Assembly (NCBI GenBank): GCA_020444475.1
Contig: JAHLKV010000001.1
Location: forward strand, 248,001 to 312,000
Length of the DNA stretch: 64,000 nt
Direction of reading: 5' to 3'
Source of the DNA: a bacterium
GTDB lineage: Bacteria > Zixibacteria > MSB-5A5 > GN15 > FEB-12
The translations under genes and the position numbers were made by a program. Positions 61,373-64,000 of the stretch are shown in pieces; the stretch's first letter is position 1, and each line of letters opens with the position of its first letter. A model generated the notes under the pieces. That model was not told where the DNA came from. It ran no database searches and saw only the letters and a program-made list of their open reading frames with translations.

Positions 61373-62760
61373 CAGTTCGTTCCTTCATTCTTTTCGCTAT
61401 CGTTGACGTCCATTGTATTTTCGTGATAGTCTCGAGCGAATTCTATGAGCTTCTCGCGGGTGTTGTCTTCCGGGTTGTCGAGCACCCGTTCCATCAAGTG
61501 GTTGAGAATCTGTCCCACCCGCGGCGACGGTCTGAGGCCGAACAACTTCATGATGTCGGCGCCGTTGAGGGCGAGGTCACTGAAACCGAACGGGGGTTTG
61601 CGGTCGAGTTCGTCGCGGATGTCGCGCTCGAACTCGTCGACATCGTCGGTGGTACCGCCCATCCCCTGTCCGACGACATCGGCGCGGCGAAGATCGAGCA
61701 GATCGAAGATGAGTTCCTGACCGACACGTCGCACCAGGCGGCGCATGCCCTTGTCGGTGACGGCGGTAGTAAACATGTGGCGCTCGACCAGCATGGCGAC
61801 ATCGCGGGCGAAGTCTCTAGGGTAACGCAGTCGCTTGAGGACGCGCAACGCCGTCTTGGACCCGCTGGTTTCGTGACCGTAAAACGTCGCGCCGGTGTCG
61901 GTGAGTCGACGATGCTGCGGTTTATTGATATCGTGAAAGAGGGCTGCCATGCGCAGGTGCAGAACCGGCGGGCAGGCATCGATCACGCGCAGTGTATGCT
62001 CAAACACATCGTAGCGGTGATAGCCGCCGGGCTGTTCAACGCCGACGCAGTCCTCGAGCTCGGGGAGGACCTCGGCCAGCAGCCCGGTCTCATGCATGAG
62101 CTGGAAGCCACCGGACGGTTTCTCGGCTTTCTCCAGCAACTTGTTCAATTCCTCGGCGATACGCTCGGCGGAGACGGTGCGGATCAACTCATGGTGCCGC
62201 TTCATCGCTTCGAGGGTAGTCGGTTCAATGTCGAAGTTGAAGCGGGCGGAAAACTGGACGGCGCGCAGCATGCGGAGCGGGTCTTCCAGAAATGAGTTCT
62301 CGGAGGTCATCCGCAGCGTGCGGTTCTTGAGATCGATCATACCGTCGAGCGGGTCGATCAGTTCCTGCCCGGGCAAGGCGAGCGCCATGGCGTTGATGGT
62401 GAAGTCGCGGCGGACGAGGTCGGCCTCGACGGGGAGGTCGGGGTCGAAATCGACCGCGAAATCCTTGTGTCCGGCGCCGGTGGAGTATTCGCGACGCGGG
62501 AGGGCGATGTCGAAGGTGATAGGTTTGTCGTCGTGGAACTGCGTGAACTTGATCACGCCGAACGAACGGCCGACCAGGTCGACTCTGCCGAAGCGGCGCA
62601 GGATACCGCTGAGGGTATCGTAGGGGATACCCGTCACGAGGTAGTCGCGGTCTTTGACGGTACGGTTGTCGAGGAAACGATCCCGTACGGCGCCGCCTAC
62701 CTCGTAGATGCGCCCCGTCTGGAGAATCTGTTCAATCGCGTCCGTCGACAATTGACACAT
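61372..62760 (-). CDS. cca: CCA-adding/poly(A) polymerase family tRNA nucleotidyltransferase with HD domain
   Basis: 462 residues. Nucleotidyltransferase head: EVGGAVRDRFLDN, VKDRDYLVTG and RDFTINAMAL with the DxD-type metal ligands, then FLEDPLRMLRAVQFSARF and a helical neck. An HD domain follows (about 250-370): YHRYDVFEHTLRVIDACP, ALFHDINKP and YGHETSGSKTALRVLKRL. The HD-bearing type repairs tRNA 3' CCA ends. It starts two bases after arcC and overlaps sucC. Confidence 0.9.
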
Positions 62761-62762
62761 AC

Positions 62763-63722
62763 CTATCCCGGAATAATCCGTGTGCCCGCCTTTCCGAATA
62801 CTGCCTGGGCGGCGTTGGCGAATGATGTAATCGTCACCAGGTTGCCGCCGTTTTCGATGAAGCTGATGGCGGCCTGGATTTTCGGTCCCATGGACCCGGC
62901 CGGAAACTGCCCGGCCTTGATATGTTCTTTGAGTTCACTGACGGTCAGCTCGTCGAGATCGACCTGGTTCGGCTGACCGAAATTCAGGGCGACTTTGTCG
63001 ACCGAAGTCAGAATCGAGAGAATGCCGGCGCCGATCTCGTTGCCGATCACGGCCGAGGCGAGGTCTTTGTCGATGACGGCATCGATGCCTTCGAAGTTGC
63101 CCTTATCGTCGACATAGACCGGAATGCCGCCGCCACCGCCGGCGATAACGATAGTGCCATCGGCGACAAGCTTCTTGATCGTGTCTCCTGCAACCGCCTT
63201 GTAGGGCGCAGGCGATGGAACGACTCTTCGCCAGCCCCGGTTGGCGTCTTTCTTCATCTGCCAGCCGCGGGTTTCTGCGAAAACGGTAGATTCGACTTCG
63301 TTGTAGAACTGGCCGACGTACTTGGTCGGATTGAGGATCGCCGGATCATCGCGGTTGACCAGCATCTGGGTGATGATGGTGACGACGGGGCGATCGATTC
63401 CTTCGATGCGCAGGCGGTTTTGCAGGGACTGCTCGATCATGTAGCCCATGCCGCCTTCGGTGTCGGCGACCAAAACGCCGAGCGGGAGCTCCGGGGCGCG
63501 TCCGCGGGCCAGTTCGACCCGAAGCAGGGCGTTGCCGACCTGCGGACCGTTGCCGTGCGTGACGACGAGGTTATAGCCGCTGCGCGCGAGTTCGACGATT
63601 CCGGCCAGCGAGTTGCGCGTGTTGGCGAACTGGTTGGCGATGGTGTCTTCCTGCCCCGGCAGGGTAATGGCGTTGCCGCCCAGCGCGACGATGGCTGTTT
63701 TGTTTTTATCGAGGCCGATCAT
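62763..63722 (-). CDS. arcC: carbamate kinase
   Basis: 319 residues. Amino-acid kinase fold: VALGGNAITLPGQ, VVTHGNGPQVGNALLR, IAGGGGGIPVYVDDKGNFEG, VIDKDLASAVIGNEIGA and GSMGPKIQAAISFIENGG. It makes ATP and carbamate from carbamoyl phosphate and ADP. No ornithine carbamoyltransferase or arginine deiminase is adjacent. Upstream on the same strand is a cyclic-2,3-diphosphoglycerate-synthetase-like gene. Confidence 0.95.
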   Translation of the reverse strand: MIGLDKNKTAIVALGGNAITLPGQEDTIANQFANTRNSLAGIVELARSGYNLVVTHGNGPQVGNALLRVELARGRAPELPLGVLVADTEGGMGYMIEQSLQNRLRIEGIDRPVVTIITQMLVNRDDPAILNPTKYVGQFYNEVESTVFAETRGWQMKKDANRGWRRVVPSPAPYKAVAGDTIKKLVADGTIVIAGGGGGIPVYVDDKGNFEGIDAVIDKDLASAVIGNEIGAGILSILTSVDKVALNFGQPNQVDLDELTVSELKEHIKAGQFPAGSMGPKIQAAISFIENGGNLVTITSFANAAQAVFGKAGTRIIPG

Positions 63723-63749
63723 TCAGTCTGTGTCTACCCCAAATGGGAA

Positions 63750-63773
63750 GGGCAGGCGCGGTAACGCCTGCCC
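63750..63773 (-). terminator. hairpin upstream of arcC
   Basis: Perfect nine-bp stem GGGCAGGCG/CGCCTGCCC with a six-base loop, 14 bp past the stop of the partial gene at 63787, followed by TTCCCATTT. Terminator or attenuator. Confidence 0.6.
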
Positions 63774-63786
63774 GTGATTCCCGGTT

Positions 63787-64000
63787 TTACTTCTTTGTCC
63801 TGGCGGCCTTTTTGGCCTTTTTCGCCCCGAAGGTGTCTTCGAGTATCATCGCCAGGGTCGGCGTGCCGATCTCCTGCAGGTTGTAGTGAACCCGGGCGGT
63901 CGGCTTCTTGATCTTGATAATGCGCGTCAGGTCGATCGGGGTGGCGATAATCACCGCGTCACAGTCGACCTTGTTGATGGTGGTCTCAAGGTCCTTGACC
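63787..64000 (-). CDS. cyclic 2,3-diphosphoglycerate synthetase-like GTPase, C-terminal fragment (5' partial)
   Basis: The window ends inside this gene; 70 codons and a TAA are visible. The sequence VDCDAVIIATPIDLTRII, then KPTARVHYNLQEIGTPTLAM matches the C-terminal region of the cDPG-synthetase/P-loop GTPase family (COG2403). The last 16 residues are lysine-rich (FGAKKAKKAARTKK), as in SucD and Lon here. In several bacteria this family lies next to carbamate kinase, as it does here; the reaction in such clusters is not settled. Confidence 0.75.
   Translation of the reverse strand, partial: VKDLETTINKVDCDAVIIATPIDLTRIIKIKKPTARVHYNLQEIGTPTLAMILEDTFGAKKAKKAARTKK

Overview
The window reads as one contiguous piece of a bacterial chromosome, roughly 60% GC by eye. 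It has no rRNA, no recognisable tRNA, no CRISPR array and no intact insertion sequence. Gene content points to an anaerobic or facultative, Gram-negative-type member of the FCB assemblage, most like candidate phylum Zixibacteria. The clues are ferredoxin-linked 2-oxoacid oxidoreductases, a TonB/ExbB/ExbD operon with duplicated ExbD and TonB, large secreted proteins with dockerin-like C-termini, c-type cytochrome maturation genes and C-terminal-aromatic beta-barrel candidates. The phylum is inferred from style, not from a marker gene, so it is tentative.

Layout. 1-3.5 kb (+): the 3' end of pyruvate:ferredoxin oxidoreductase, a beta-barrel candidate and a secreted TolB-like propeller. 3.5-20.7 kb (-): a MITE-like palindromic element, leucyl aminopeptidase (pepA), chorismate synthase (aroC), an HDOD protein, a hybrid pseudokinase, miaB, a dockerin-bearing surface protein, a divergent Lon protease, a Ski2-type helicase with an apparent wHTH fusion and a small zinc ribbon. 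20.9-27.4 kb (-): a TPR/membrane protein/ExbB/ExbD/ExbD/TonB/TonB operon. 27.4-30.7 kb: a small membrane protein, a secreted protein with three TonB-C-like repeats and, divergently, a flippase. 30.8-35.7 kb (-): two tandem fused E1alpha-beta 2-oxoacid dehydrogenases with a near-identical 3' third. 36-38 kb (+): an S9 peptidase. 38.1-39.1 kb (-): a tandem pair of small paralogues. 39.3-41.9 kb (-): ccmABCDE. 41.9-48.4 kb (-): a DUF1573 protein, lepB, rseP, dxr, a cyclophilin lipoprotein, a lipoprotein and a beta-barrel candidate. 48.7-50.8 kb (+): hbd-ackA. 50.8-52.2 kb: a gene-free island of palindromic repeats. 52.2-64 kb (-): a central-metabolism cluster reading cDPG-synthetase-like/arcC/cca/sucC/sucD/korD/korA/korB/korC/ndk/larA/mdh/icd.

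How it works together. Pyruvate and 2-oxoglutarate oxidoreductases, succinyl-CoA synthetase, malate and isocitrate dehydrogenases and NDP kinase make up a ferredoxin-based half TCA cycle that could run in either direction. Acetate kinase and carbamate kinase add substrate-level phosphorylation. The Ton operon energises outer-membrane uptake, and the ccm genes load haem onto periplasmic cytochromes.

The most unusual points are a histone-H1-like lysine tail on SucD, a Lon protease whose AAA+ motifs are nearly all altered while the Ser-Lys protease dyad is kept, an internal Shine-Dalgarno/ATG before the wHTH part of the helicase, a gene-conversion tract between the two E1 genes, an HDOD protein carrying a histidine-kinase-like H-box beside a pseudokinase without one, and a periplasmic triple TonB-C-like protein.
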